Positions 24,401-30,446 of a stretch of DNA of 33,036 nucleotides are shown one piece after another (within the stretch, counting starts at the first letter, position 1; each line of letters starts with the position of its first letter). Where the stretch lies: contig RGVT01000001.1 of NCBI GenBank assembly GCA_010027105.1, forward strand, positions 1 to 33,036, given 5' to 3'. This stretch comes from Planctomycetia bacterium. Lineage in GTDB: Bacteria > Planctomycetota > Planctomycetia > Pirellulales > UBA1268. Below the pieces are notes generated by a model. That model saw only the letters and a list, made by a program, of their open reading frames with translations. It did no database searches and was not told the origin of the DNA. The position numbers were made by a program, and so were the translations under genes.

Positions 24401-24775
24401 TTCATCAACCAGCGGGTCCGCGAGGGGCGGCCGCTCAAACTCGCGATCCGCGAGGCGGGGTGCGTCCGATTCCGCCCGGTGTTTCTCACGAGCATCACGA
24501 CGGTCGGAGGCCTGCTGCCGCTCCTTTTCGACCGGAGCTTCCAGGCCCAGTTCCTCATTCCGATGGCGGCGGCGATGACGTTCGGCGAGGTGGTGACGAC
24601 GGTCCTGATCCTGATCATGATCCCCGTGGCCTACTCGTTCATCGGCGGTTCGATCGACGAGGAGCAGGACGGCGACGCGGCCCACCCCGTGACGGCGTCG
24701 GAGGAGGGGGACACCGACTGGCTCCCCGACTATCTGCAGGAACCGAAGCCGAGCCGCGAGGCCCTGAGCGCCTGA
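21491..24775 (+). CDS. RND efflux transporter permease subunit
   Basis: A 1094-aa inner-membrane pump of the AcrB/MMPL-like HAE superfamily, with the normal duplicated layout of TM1, large periplasmic loop, TM2-6, second loop and TM8-12. It begins IIAWTVRNTPAMNVLLVAITVIGWL and has YPGATPEEVEEGICQKIEEA. The TM4 proton-relay pair is AVGIDVDDAIVVSDNVERHR, and in the second half GVVALSGIVVNDSIVLIDFINQ corresponds to TM10. The cargo is unknown; the divergence from HAE1 is consistent with lipids, hydrophobic compounds or metals being alternatives. The start overlaps the adaptor stop by ATGA. The C-terminal tail is acidic. It is followed 11 nt later by repeat array 3. Confidence 0.94.
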   Translation: MKSIIAWTVRNTPAMNVLLVAITVIGWLSFSSMRREVFPEFDLEMALVTVPYPGATPEEVEEGICQKIEEACRSVVGIKKITSVAREGMGYCVFEMNDTVDDAQRVVGEIRSEVERIPSFPELAEDPKVEQVTLRTPAIKVGVLAPPSADGGERSELELRDVTERVRDDLLALPAVSAVNISGGKDYEIAVEISEETLRKYGLSLKAVADIIRRENLELPGGTIRSEGGEVLLRGKNKKYAGDEIAKLPLVTLPDGLVLTVGDLGRVRDGFTDVAGRNRINGRNGLVVSVDRSSGEDLLAMVAAVKDYVAETQLPPGYEMVTWADASVDVRERLDMLLSNGTQGLLIVFVILALFFDLKVGFWVAMGVPVSMLGTGALMFAGDQTLNMLSMFAFLMAVGIDVDDAIVVSDNVERHRKMGKGPIQAAIDGTAEIVPSVVSGVMTTVITFMPLLFVSGVMGKFIAVMPFAFIATLLVSLSEAIFVLPGHLAHEDSFLLRTFEWLCTPFRPLLPLLKFVQRLCDNGLKWFVKCAYAPALEMAIENRWAVLAGAASILILAVGLIRSGTTPFKIFPKIDAKRIQARLVYPDGTPASVTEAGIAQVERALNETAARLGTGAKPLVTFMYASVGSIEMQGKPGVEAKMGGSHMGAVSVELEDAVNRTVTSDRFLSEWRKATGTLPGADSVVFATENIGPAGKAIEFKLLASSDEESIRQLEAAVEKTKAWLAEYPGVIDIDDDSRPGKWEYQMKVKPRAEALGVSLADVASTIRASFYGEEVMRLQRGRHEVKLLVTYPRDERRSLAALDDVQVRGADGIARPLGELADVKAARGYSEINRLGQKRSITVTADIDAISSLTSGQIVADLQQRLMPTLLRENPAVRVRWEGEQEQTNDSLRSLGLGFIVSVFAMFVLLTIEFRSYLQPLLILTAIPFGAAGAVFGHALLGMPLSLFTMFGVVALSGIVVNDSIVLIDFINQRVREGRPLKLAIREAGCVRFRPVFLTSITTVGGLLPLLFDRSFQAQFLIPMAAAMTFGEVVTTVLILIMIPVAYSFIGGSIDEEQDGDAAHPVTASEEGDTDWLPDYLQEPKPSREALSA

Positions 24776-24790
24776 CGTTACCGCCCGTAG

Positions 24791-24896
24791 GATAGGCTTC
24801 AGCCTGTCACGCCGCCCGCTTCAGCCTGTCACGCCGCCCGCTTCAGCCTGTCACGCCGCCCGCTTCAGCCTGTCACGCCGCCCGCTTCAGCCCGTC
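24791..24896. repeat. Repeat array 3: five 22-bp units, mostly half-hairpins
   Basis: GATAGGCTTCAGCCTGTC (24791-24808) is a nearly full hairpin unit. Four more copies of GCTTCAGCC(T/C)GTC follow at exactly 22-bp steps (24818, 24840, 24862, 24884), spaced by ACGCCGCCC. The later copies have lost the left arm. The array lies between the convergent pump gene and the sorting-signal remnant, and supplies the remnant's stop codon (24895-24897). Confidence 0.9.
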
Positions 24897-25100
24897 AGGC
24901 CGCCTGCGACTGTTTGCGCCTCCTCAACCGCCGCCGCTCGATGAGGCCGAGCGCGGCCGTGACGAGCGCCGCGACGCTTCCGAAGCCGGCGGGGTCGATC
25001 TCGGGGACTTCGGAAGAACCGGCCGCGTAGTTGAGGTACACGACGTTGCCGTCCTGGAACGTGCTGAAAACGGGGGCTGAAGCCTTCGTTCTGGGCGATG
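24895..25100 (-). pseudogene. C-terminal remnant of an exosortase-type (PEP-CTERM-like) sorted protein
   Basis: On the - strand one frame reads FSTFQDGNVVYLNYAAGSSE, then VPEIDPAGFGSVAALVTAAL, then GLIERRRLRRRKQSQAA and stop. This is the tripartite C-terminal signal (short Pro-Glu motif, hydrophobic helix, Arg cluster) that I associate with planctomycete PEP-CTERM-like surface proteins processed by exosortase. Upstream the frame is closed by a TGA near 25104, so only about 65 residues remain and no start or mature domain is left. It is most likely the 3' stub of a larger secreted protein removed by rearrangement. Its stop codon is in repeat array 3. Confidence 0.65.
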
Positions 25101-25104
25101 ATCA

Positions 25105-25220
25105 GTACGCCGGAGGGACTGGACCAGGCGGCGAGCCCACCGGGCAGCCGATCCCCAAGCCCACGCCGGGGACGACTGTCCTACGCTTTTTTAGTGGCGG
25201 TCAACTTTTTGCTTTTTGCG
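25105..25220. other. Unassigned spacer between sorting-signal stub and toxin gene
   Basis: No gene is recognised. It contains CTGTCCTACG, like the end of repeat array 1, and the T-rich runs CTTTTTTAG, CAACTTTTTGCTTTTTGCG just downstream of the toxin gene on the - strand, which read as A-runs in that transcript. Confidence 0.3.
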
Positions 25221-25589
25221 TCAGAGAGCGAAAGTGCGTCGTAAAGCGAGGTCGATCTCCAGCATGGGGATCGATCCAATGACGCGATCGATGGCAGCCA
25301 GACCAATCGTCGCCACGTTGTCGGCCATTACGACCGAATCACCCAACAGGCCCGACTGTCGGCCGGCCGGCGATGCGACGGCGATCACAACTCGACTCGG
25401 ATGCCCGGCTCGAAACATTCGACCGCTGATCATCGCAACGATCACCTGTGGCATGCCGGTATGAAGGTCATCGGCCTGCACGCTCACGGCGGGGCGTGTT
25501 TTTGCAGTCCGCAGATCGGAGTGCGGAAACAAGACGAGAACGACATCGCCGCGCCTACAGGCGGCCCTTGGCGGCATCGTAGTCGTCAT
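25221..25589 (-). CDS. PemK/MazF-family toxin
   Basis: A 122-aa endoribonuclease-type toxin. The family N-terminus CRRGDVVLVLFPHSDLRTAKTRPAVSVQ is intact, as are VIVAMISGRM and the C-terminal segment SVVMADNVATIGLAAIDRVIGSIPMLEIDLALRRTF. The start is placed at ATG 25589 (MTTTMPPRAA); ATG 25577 is an alternative. Both lie inside the end of the antitoxin gene, so the two genes overlap by about 35 nt and are translated together. Such toxins cleave mRNA in the cytosol when the antitoxin is lost. No damage is seen, so the pair may be active. Confidence 0.88.
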   Translation of the reverse strand: MTTTMPPRAACRRGDVVLVLFPHSDLRTAKTRPAVSVQADDLHTGMPQVIVAMISGRMFRAGHPSRVVIAVASPAGRQSGLLGDSVVMADNVATIGLAAIDRVIGSIPMLEIDLALRRTFAL

Positions 25590-25788
25590 AAGCGAGCATC
25601 TCAGGGCTGTCCCAGTCCTCGGCAAACCGTTCCAGTTGAGCCCGTAATTCCTCTGCGGCACCGGCATCGATGCCCCGAGACTGCAGATCGTGCGACCCTC
25701 GATCCATCGCTGCCAAACGGCGCATGATTTCTTGCCGCTCCGCCGGCGTCAACTTTTCCAGTTCGTTGAGAAGTTCAGCAGTGCTCAT
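25555..25788 (-). CDS. Antitoxin of the PemK/MazF pair
   Basis: A 77-aa acidic protein: MSTAELLNELEKLTPAERQEIMRRLA at the N-terminus (helical) and EDWDSPEMLAYDDYDAAKGRL at the end. The C-terminal part, acidic with Trp and Tyr residues, is of the sort that wraps around MazF-type toxins. I do not recognise a classical AbrB or RHH domain, so how it binds DNA is uncertain. ATG 25788 is used; an in-frame TTG nine codons upstream is less likely. It is the first gene of the pair and follows a strong promoter with an embedded palindrome, the usual setting for autoregulation. Confidence 0.82.
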   Translation of the reverse strand: MSTAELLNELEKLTPAERQEIMRRLAAMDRGSHDLQSRGIDAGAAEELRAQLERFAEDWDSPEMLAYDDYDAAKGRL

Positions 25789-25826
25789 GTACACAGTCGC
25801 GGGACGACCCTTCAAAACGTAAAAAT

Positions 25827-25855
25827 AGTATACGCATACACAGTATGCGTTGCAA
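25827..25855 (-). promoter_or_regulatory. Toxin-antitoxin promoter with palindromic operator in the spacer
   Basis: On the - strand TTGCAA (25855-25850) and TATACT (25832-25827) are separated by exactly 17 bp. The spacer contains the perfect palindrome ACGCATACTGTGTATGCGT (25832-25850; 8-bp arms, 3-nt centre). A repressor bound there would block RNA polymerase directly. The predicted transcript has a leader of about 30 nt before the antitoxin ATG. Confidence 0.75.
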
Positions 25856-25863
25856 TCGAGGTT

Positions 25864-25978
25864 AGGACGGTCAACGGCGTTCGCGCAGATCTTCTCCGCA
25901 TCCGGTCATCAGCCGGTTGGCGACGCCCGACTCACAGCGAGCGGATGTCGATCACTGGCAGGTCTTCCTGCCGGCCGT
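25864..25978. repeat. Duplicated segment, copy A
   Basis: This block is repeated at 26873-26998. Shared parts include AGGACGGTCAA(C/T)GGCGTT, CGCAGATCTTCTCCGCAT, ATCAGCCGG, CACAGCGAGC and the hairpin GGCAGG-TCTT-CCTGCC (25957-25972). It lies directly upstream of the toxin-antitoxin promoter. In the - direction it contains a short frame ending RLMTGCGEDLRERR and stop, also found in copy B. Confidence 0.75.
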
Positions 25979-25984
25979 CCCTCT

Positions 25985-26085
25985 GAGCCGGATGTCGCCG
26001 CCGCACCCAAGGGCGCTCGAGGGGAAACTCCTCCCCCACCCGCGCCATGAGTTTCGCCCAGGCAATCCGGGAGGTGTCGTGTGAG
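25985..26085 (-). pseudogene. IS transposase remnant (C-terminal zinc-knuckle region, IS91/Y2-like)
   Basis: On the - strand SRIAWAKLMARVGEEFPLE is followed, after correcting one extra base near 26006-26008, by RPWCGGDIRL. This is very like the C-terminal part of Y2-type putative transposases (W/A-K/R-L-x-A-R-V-x-E-x-x-P-L-x-C-P-x-C-G-G-x-(I/M)-R). The first Cys of the knuckle has become Arg, and both ends are missing. It is a decayed fragment, identified from memory of the family only. Confidence 0.55.
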
Positions 26086-26110
26086 CAGGGCTTGTCGTGG
26101 TTCGGTGCAC

Positions 26111-26149
26111 CCTCACCCCGGCCCTCTCCGGGAGGGAGATGGTGAGAGG
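26111..26149. repeat. Nested palindromic repeat (CCTCACC...GGTGAGAGG)
   Basis: CCTCACC pairs with GGTGAG, and inside it CCCTC pairs with GAGGG across a TCCGG loop. Similar CCCTCTCC/GGAGGG palindromes are common intergenic repeats in many bacteria. From 26150 to 26250 nothing certain is seen, although the - strand carries an open stretch (RLDKRLRGFLADRPQAVTAL) of unknown origin. Confidence 0.45.
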
Positions 26150-26254
26150 TCGTGGCATCGCGCTGCCTGCCGACGTTGCCGACCGCCAGCGCCGTGACGG
26201 CTTGGGGACGGTCGGCGAGGAATCCCCGCAAACGCTTGTCCAGCCGGGCGTATT

Positions 26255-26282
26255 GAAAAGCACCGGGACACCGGTGCTTTTC
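26255..26282. terminator. Bidirectional intrinsic terminator
   Basis: GAAAAGCACCGG and CCGGTGCTTTTC are perfect 12-bp inverted arms around GACA. The A/T-rich outer end gives a T-run on either strand. It lies about 100 nt downstream of the DUF2442 gene on the - strand and most likely ends that transcript. Confidence 0.75.
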
Positions 26283-26379
26283 CGGTTTCAGATGACGGTG
26301 AGTTTCGTCGATCCGACGGCATCGCCCGCCCCCCTCAAACGTCACCGCCGGTCTGGCTGCCTCCGCACAGGGCAGGCAG

Positions 26380-26607
26380 TCACCGCTGTCCGTAACGCCC
26401 TTCCAGGATTCCAGCAAACGAAAGGTCTTCGTCGAGCGACGGCCAGTGCAGGCCACATGGGGAGATTTCGATACGGCCCACGTCTTCGTCGGCGGCGGAT
26501 TCCAGCCGCGGGTTGCCCTTCGTGGGAAAACTCACCTCATGGCCGCTGGCGAATCTGACAAAGATCATTCCTCGCTCGTGCCATGCCTTCAGGGCTCGAT
26601 CAACCAA
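26380..26607 (-). CDS. DUF2442 domain-containing protein
   Basis: About 75 aa from TTG 26607, which overlaps the end of the DUF4160 gene; ATG 26649 would overlap it by 50 nt, and ATG 26568 would start at MIFVRFASGHEVSFP. The core, FVRFASGHEVSFP, NPRLESAADEDVGRIEISPCGLHWPSLDEDLSFAGILEGRYGQR, is typical of DUF2442, a small family of unknown function frequently found beside DUF4160. The conserved block is GLHWPxLDEDLS. DUF4160/DUF2442 pairs often sit in toxin-antitoxin-rich regions, as here, but no activity has been shown as far as I know. A terminator follows. Confidence 0.82.
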   Translation of the reverse strand: MVDRALKAWHERGMIFVRFASGHEVSFPTKGNPRLESAADEDVGRIEISPCGLHWPSLDEDLSFAGILEGRYGQR

Positions 26608-26833
26608 GGTATTCGGCCCATTTTTGTTTGATGAGTTCGAGATTGTCATCGATGAGGTCCTCCGCTCGCGAGAGCTCTCTCACATTGAATCCGAACGATT
26701 CTCGCAACTCCACTTTGGGTTCAACGACGAACACTGCTTCCCCGTCGCCCCGGCGGACATGCACGTGGATGGGGGCATGATCGTTGCTGTAGAAGAAAAA
26801 CGAGTAGCCTTCCTGCTCGAAGATCTTCGGCAT
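26600..26833 (-). CDS. DUF4160 domain-containing protein
   Basis: A 77-aa protein: MPKIFEQEGYSFFFYSNDHAPIHVHVRRGDGEAVFVVEPKVELRESFGFNVRELSRAEDLIDDNLELIKQKWAEYLG in outline, with the signature HAPIHVHV near residue 20 and the C-terminal helix ending KWxEYLG. This is DUF4160, of unknown function. The HxxxHVHV cluster could bind a metal, which is inference. The frame is open 28 residues further upstream, but that part comes from the duplicated segment; MPKIF is the family start. TACACT lies 6 nt before the ATG, with no Shine-Dalgarno. It is the first gene of a two-gene unit with DUF2442. Confidence 0.88.
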   Translation of the reverse strand: MPKIFEQEGYSFFFYSNDHAPIHVHVRRGDGEAVFVVEPKVELRESFGFNVRELSRAEDLIDDNLELIKQKWAEYLG

Positions 26834-26839
26834 CGGACC

Positions 26840-26845
26840 AGTGTA
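26840..26845 (-). promoter_or_regulatory. -10-like box TACACT before the DUF4160 gene
   Basis: On the - strand GGTACACT ends 6 nt before the DUF4160 ATG. It is the same GGTACAnT arrangement seen before rsmH, the Nudix gene and the cysteine desulfurase, again without a Shine-Dalgarno. Confidence 0.45.
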
Positions 26846-26872
26846 CCTGATACCGGTTTCGAAGGAGAGGAT

Positions 26873-26998
26873 AGGACGGTCAATGGCGTTTGCGCAGATC
26901 TTCTCCGCATTCGGCAATCAGCCGGCGTCAGCTGGTCGCGGGTCGGGGCGGCATCACAGCGAGCACATGTCGATCACCGGCAGGTCTTCCTGCCGGCC
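26873..26998. repeat. Duplicated segment, copy B
   Basis: This is the second copy of the block at 25864-25978, 1 kb away in the same orientation, with an extra 10-15 bp in the middle. It ends with CCGGCAGG-TCTT-CCTGCCGG (26977-26996), a perfect 8-bp stem. In the - direction it ends in RLIAECGEDLRKRH and stop, close to the copy A version. It sits just upstream of the DUF4160/DUF2442 unit. Confidence 0.75.
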
Positions 26999-27018
26999 GG
27001 CAGGGCGTGTGCGGGGGG

Positions 27019-27049
27019 TTGACAAACCGTAGCGTCGGCAGAGAATACT
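27019..27049 (+). promoter_or_regulatory. Promoter candidate for the calpain-like gene
   Basis: A perfect TTGACA (27019-27024) is followed after 19 bp by AATACT (27044-27049). It would give a leader of about 75 nt, including a small hairpin TTGTCT...AGACAA (27079-27096), before the strong Shine-Dalgarno AAAGGAGG (27113-27120). The 19-bp spacer is on the long side. Confidence 0.45.
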
Positions 27050-27128
27050 CCCTCAACAGGGGCATGCCGGTTTTGATTTGTCTTGGTGGAGACAAGTCGC
27101 GGATTATTTCGCAAAGGAGGGCTCTGCG

Positions 27129-30100
27129 ATGGTCGTTCTCAGTGGCGATGCTATGGCTCCTGTTCGCTCTCGGCTCAAGGCTGGAGGCCGTCGACGCAGT
27201 GTGAGGGCGATTCATCGCAGTGTGCGGCGCGACCATGCCCGGCTCATCGCGTTTGAAACCCTCGAGGGTCGGGCCGTCCTGAGCGCGACGACGCTCGCCA
27301 AACTTTCGGGGTTTGCGCCGGCCGGCAGCGGACTGGGCGACGTGCGTGCCGCCGCGAACGACAACTTTGCCAACGCGATTGTCCTGACCGGTGCGTCAGC
27401 GTCGGCCGCCGGCACCAACGTCGGCGCCACTCGGGAAGCGGGCGAGCCGAACATCCTCGGATTTTCCGGGGGCAGATCAGTATGGTGGACCTGGACCGCC
27501 CCCACCTCGGGCAGCGTGCAGATCGACACGATCGGCAGCAACTTCGACACGACCCTGGGGATCTTCACGGGCACGTCCGTCAACGCCTTGTCAACCGTCG
27601 CCAGTAACGACGATGGCGGCGGCAATTTCACGAGCAAGGTCAACTTCATTGCCTCGGCGGGCACCGCGTATCAGATTGCGGTCGATGGATACCGGACGGC
27701 CACGGGGAGTATCTCGCTGCGGGTGCTGTCGACGGCCATTCCCGCCCCGACGAACGTCTCCGCGAGCGACGGCACGTTTTCAGACAGGGTTCAGGTGACC
27801 TGGACATCGGCTGCCGGGGCGACCGCGTATGAAGTGTGGCGGGGCACCACCACCGTGACGTCGGCTGCAACCCGGGTGAGTGTCGTCGACGTCACCGGCA
27901 ACAGTTTCAGTGACAACACGGCTGTCGCGGGAACGACGTACTACTACTGGGTCAGGTCGAAGGCCGGGGCCGCCGTGAGCGCGTTCAGTGTTGGCGATAC
28001 GGGTTATCGGCGGACGGTTGTGGCCAACGACGGCTTCGCCGACGCGATCGTCCTCAACGGCGCGTCGGCCGCTTCTTCGGGCACGAACGTCGGTGCCACG
28101 CGGGAGGCGGGTGAGCCGAACGTTTTGGGCGTTTCGGGAGGCAGGTCTGTGTGGTGGGCCTGGACCGCCCCCACCACGGGCAGCGTGCAGATCGACACGA
28201 TCGGCAGCACCTTCGACACCACGCTCGGAATCTACACGGGAACGACCGTCAGCGGGCTGTCGACGGTGGCCAGCAACGACGACAGCGGCGGCAACTGGAC
28301 CAGCAAGGTCATTTTCAGCGCCACGGCCGGCACCACATATCGGATTGTGGTCGACGGCTACGGCGGGTCGGTTGGAACCATCTCGCTGCACGTCGCCCAG
28401 GCCTCGACTCCGGTGGTGGTCAATGCCGCGGCGGCGACGGTGGACTCGCTTCGTACGGCCTCGCTCACCGTTCTCGGATCGGACAACGGCGGTGAATCCG
28501 GCTTGACGTACACGTGGACGGTGACGTCCATGCCCGCCGGTGCCGCGGCGCCGACGTTCAGCAGCAACGCGTCGAACGGCGCAAAGAATTCGGTGGCGAC
28601 GTTTGCCGCCGCCGGCACCTATGTGCTGGCCGTCCGGATCGCGAATGCCGCGGGTGGTGCCGTAACCAGCAGCGTGCCGGTGACGATCGCCCAATCGCTC
28701 GCGGGTGCGACGATCAGCCCGTCGACGACATCCATCGCACTCAATTCGCAGACGCAGTTCAGCGCACGCGCCGTCGATCAGTTCGGCAATGCGATGGTGA
28801 GCCAGCCGATCTTCGCCTGGACGGCCACGGTTGGAATCATCGATTCCGCCACTGGTTTGTATACCGCGCCGGCGACGGCGGGGTCGGTGACGATCACGGC
28901 CACCAGTGGGACGACGACGGCCCAGTTGACCGCGACGATCGCAGCCGCACGTTTCCTGGGATTGCGGAACGCGGATCTGGCGAACCTGGTGCAATCGCTG
29001 TACGCCGACGGCTCGATCAATCGAACCGATATGTACCGGATTTTGCTTTCCGTCGGCGCCAACGACGGCTCTGTGAGCGATTCCGAACTCAGTGACCTGG
29101 GGACGGTGTTGTCGGCGACGAACGCAGCGACACTGCAGATTCCCGGCTATGTGCAGGTGCTGGCGAACAACGTCGTGCTGGGCAGCGCGGCGAATGCCCG
29201 GTACCAGGGGCAGTCGCTTGGCAACCTCGCCCCGGGGTTCACCGCCAGCCAACTCACCAATCTCGTGAACAAGTGGTTCATCGGATCCGATCGTCCGGCG
29301 GCCAACGCGAACGGGTCGTACACGTATCAACTCGCGGCAGGCACGCTGTTCGTCGATGGACCGTCCTACACCGACGCCCGTCAGGGGTACGTCGGGGATT
29401 GCTACTACATAGCCACGCTCGGCTCGATCGCCAAAAGCAATCCGACGGCAATCCAAAATATGTTCGTCGACAACGGCGATGGAACCTTCACGGTAAGGTT
29501 CTATTACCAAAACGGTGGGAATTACATCGCCGACTACGTAACCGTCGACCGCTATCTGCCGGCCTCGGGCACCAGCTTCATCTACTCCAATATGGGGAGC
29601 GCCATCTCCAGCCCCAGCAACGAGCTGTGGATGCCGTTGGCCGAGAAGGCGTACGCCCAGTGGAACGAGACGGGCCGCTCGGGTCGCAACGGCACCAACA
29701 CCTATTCGGCCATCGAGGGCGGTTGGATGAACGTCGTCGATCGGCAGGTGCTGGGTCGGTCCGCGGCCGATTACTCGTTCAGCTCGAACGCCAACAAGCA
29801 GGTGCTGATCGATGCAATCTCGGCCAACAAGGGGGTTACCTTCGGGACCAGAGCCTCGCTGTTCGGTCTGTACGGCTACCACGCCTACACCGTGATCGGT
29901 TACGACGCGTCGACCGACACGTTCGCGGCATACAACCCTTGGGGCACGAGCCACCCCGGTCGCTTGACATGGGGTCAGTTGCAGCAGGCCTGCTCGTTCT
30001 TCACGGTAGCCGATACGTCGAATGTGCCGCCGTTTTCCCTTCTTATCGGCGGACTGATCGCCCCCTCGCAGCCGTCGGGCTACGCGGTGCCTGCTTCCGT

Positions 30101-30446
30101 CGACGCGGGCATGCTCGTCGCGGGAGGGGTGTCGCCGACGGTCGGTGACCGTGTGACTTCAGGAGTCGGCAACGCGGTGACATTCGTGCAGCAGGAGCGT
30201 ATCGTCGCGAAGGCGGCCGCGACGGCGACGCCGGCGCAGGTTACCCAAAAGGCCTTTGCAGCTTTGGCAGCGAAAGGCAATCGAGCGTCGCAGAACGTTC
30301 CAGCCGGCACTGCCCACGTGGAAGAGCTGACAACCAGCGTATCAGGCGGACTATCTGCCGGTGAGCGGCGGAGCAGTTGCTCGGTGAGATGCACGTCCGG
30401 CTATGCGATTGCGTCGGTTACACCGTCATCGCTTGCTGAGTCGTAG
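27129..30446 (+). CDS. Secreted calpain-like (family C2) cysteine protease with repeated beta domains
   Basis: A 1105-aa protein. ATG 27129 is fixed by AAAGGAGG 8 nt upstream. The basic N-terminus leads to LIAFETLEGRAVLSA, a motif typical of large planctomycete extracellular proteins. Residues about 75-200 and 298-423 are two near-identical beta domains (NDxFAxAIVL...WWxWTAP...GSVQIDTIGSxFDTTLGI), resembling pre-peptidase C-terminal-type modules. A fibronectin III-like domain (PTNVSASDG...YYYWVRS) separates them. A PKD/Ig-like and a Big2-like domain follow. Residues about 740-960 are the calpain domain: QGYVGDCYYIATLGSIAKSNP (Cys758), GLYGYHAYTVIGYD (His918) and AAYNPWGTSHPG (Asn936), so the catalytic triad is complete. 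The Ser/Arg-rich last 30 residues look like read-in to foreign sequence. Substrate and any calcium dependence are unknown. Confidence 0.9.
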   Translation: MVVLSGDAMAPVRSRLKAGGRRRSVRAIHRSVRRDHARLIAFETLEGRAVLSATTLAKLSGFAPAGSGLGDVRAAANDNFANAIVLTGASASAAGTNVGATREAGEPNILGFSGGRSVWWTWTAPTSGSVQIDTIGSNFDTTLGIFTGTSVNALSTVASNDDGGGNFTSKVNFIASAGTAYQIAVDGYRTATGSISLRVLSTAIPAPTNVSASDGTFSDRVQVTWTSAAGATAYEVWRGTTTVTSAATRVSVVDVTGNSFSDNTAVAGTTYYYWVRSKAGAAVSAFSVGDTGYRRTVVANDGFADAIVLNGASAASSGTNVGATREAGEPNVLGVSGGRSVWWAWTAPTTGSVQIDTIGSTFDTTLGIYTGTTVSGLSTVASNDDSGGNWTSKVIFSATAGTTYRIVVDGYGGSVGTISLHVAQASTPVVVNAAAATVDSLRTASLTVLGSDNGGESGLTYTWTVTSMPAGAAAPTFSSNASNGAKNSVATFAAAGTYVLAVRIANAAGGAVTSSVPVTIAQSLAGATISPSTTSIALNSQTQFSARAVDQFGNAMVSQPIFAWTATVGIIDSATGLYTAPATAGSVTITATSGTTTAQLTATIAAARFLGLRNADLANLVQSLYADGSINRTDMYRILLSVGANDGSVSDSELSDLGTVLSATNAATLQIPGYVQVLANNVVLGSAANARYQGQSLGNLAPGFTASQLTNLVNKWFIGSDRPAANANGSYTYQLAAGTLFVDGPSYTDARQGYVGDCYYIATLGSIAKSNPTAIQNMFVDNGDGTFTVRFYYQNGGNYIADYVTVDRYLPASGTSFIYSNMGSAISSPSNELWMPLAEKAYAQWNETGRSGRNGTNTYSAIEGGWMNVVDRQVLGRSAADYSFSSNANKQVLIDAISANKGVTFGTRASLFGLYGYHAYTVIGYDASTDTFAAYNPWGTSHPGRLTWGQLQQACSFFTVADTSNVPPFSLLIGGLIAPSQPSGYAVPASVDAGMLVAGGVSPTVGDRVTSGVGNAVTFVQQERIVAKAAATATPAQVTQKAFAALAAKGNRASQNVPAGTAHVEELTTSVSGGLSAGERRSSCSVRCTSGYAIASVTPSSLAES

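Noticed and set aside
25932..26456. A 174-codon - strand open frame as a real gene
   Set aside because: Only the part with SRIAWAKLMARVGEEFPLE resembles a known protein, and it is frameshifted and truncated. The rest crosses a terminator hairpin and intergenic palindromes.
27078..27128. Upstream start for the calpain-like protein at 27078
   Set aside because: The strong Shine-Dalgarno AAAGGAGG is correctly placed for ATG 27129 and lies inside the alternative extension.
30303..30420. Group II intron or retroelement end suggested by GGTGAGATGCACGTCCGG near the calpain 3' end
   Set aside because: Only a short stretch is suggestive. No domain V hairpin or reverse transcriptase is present.
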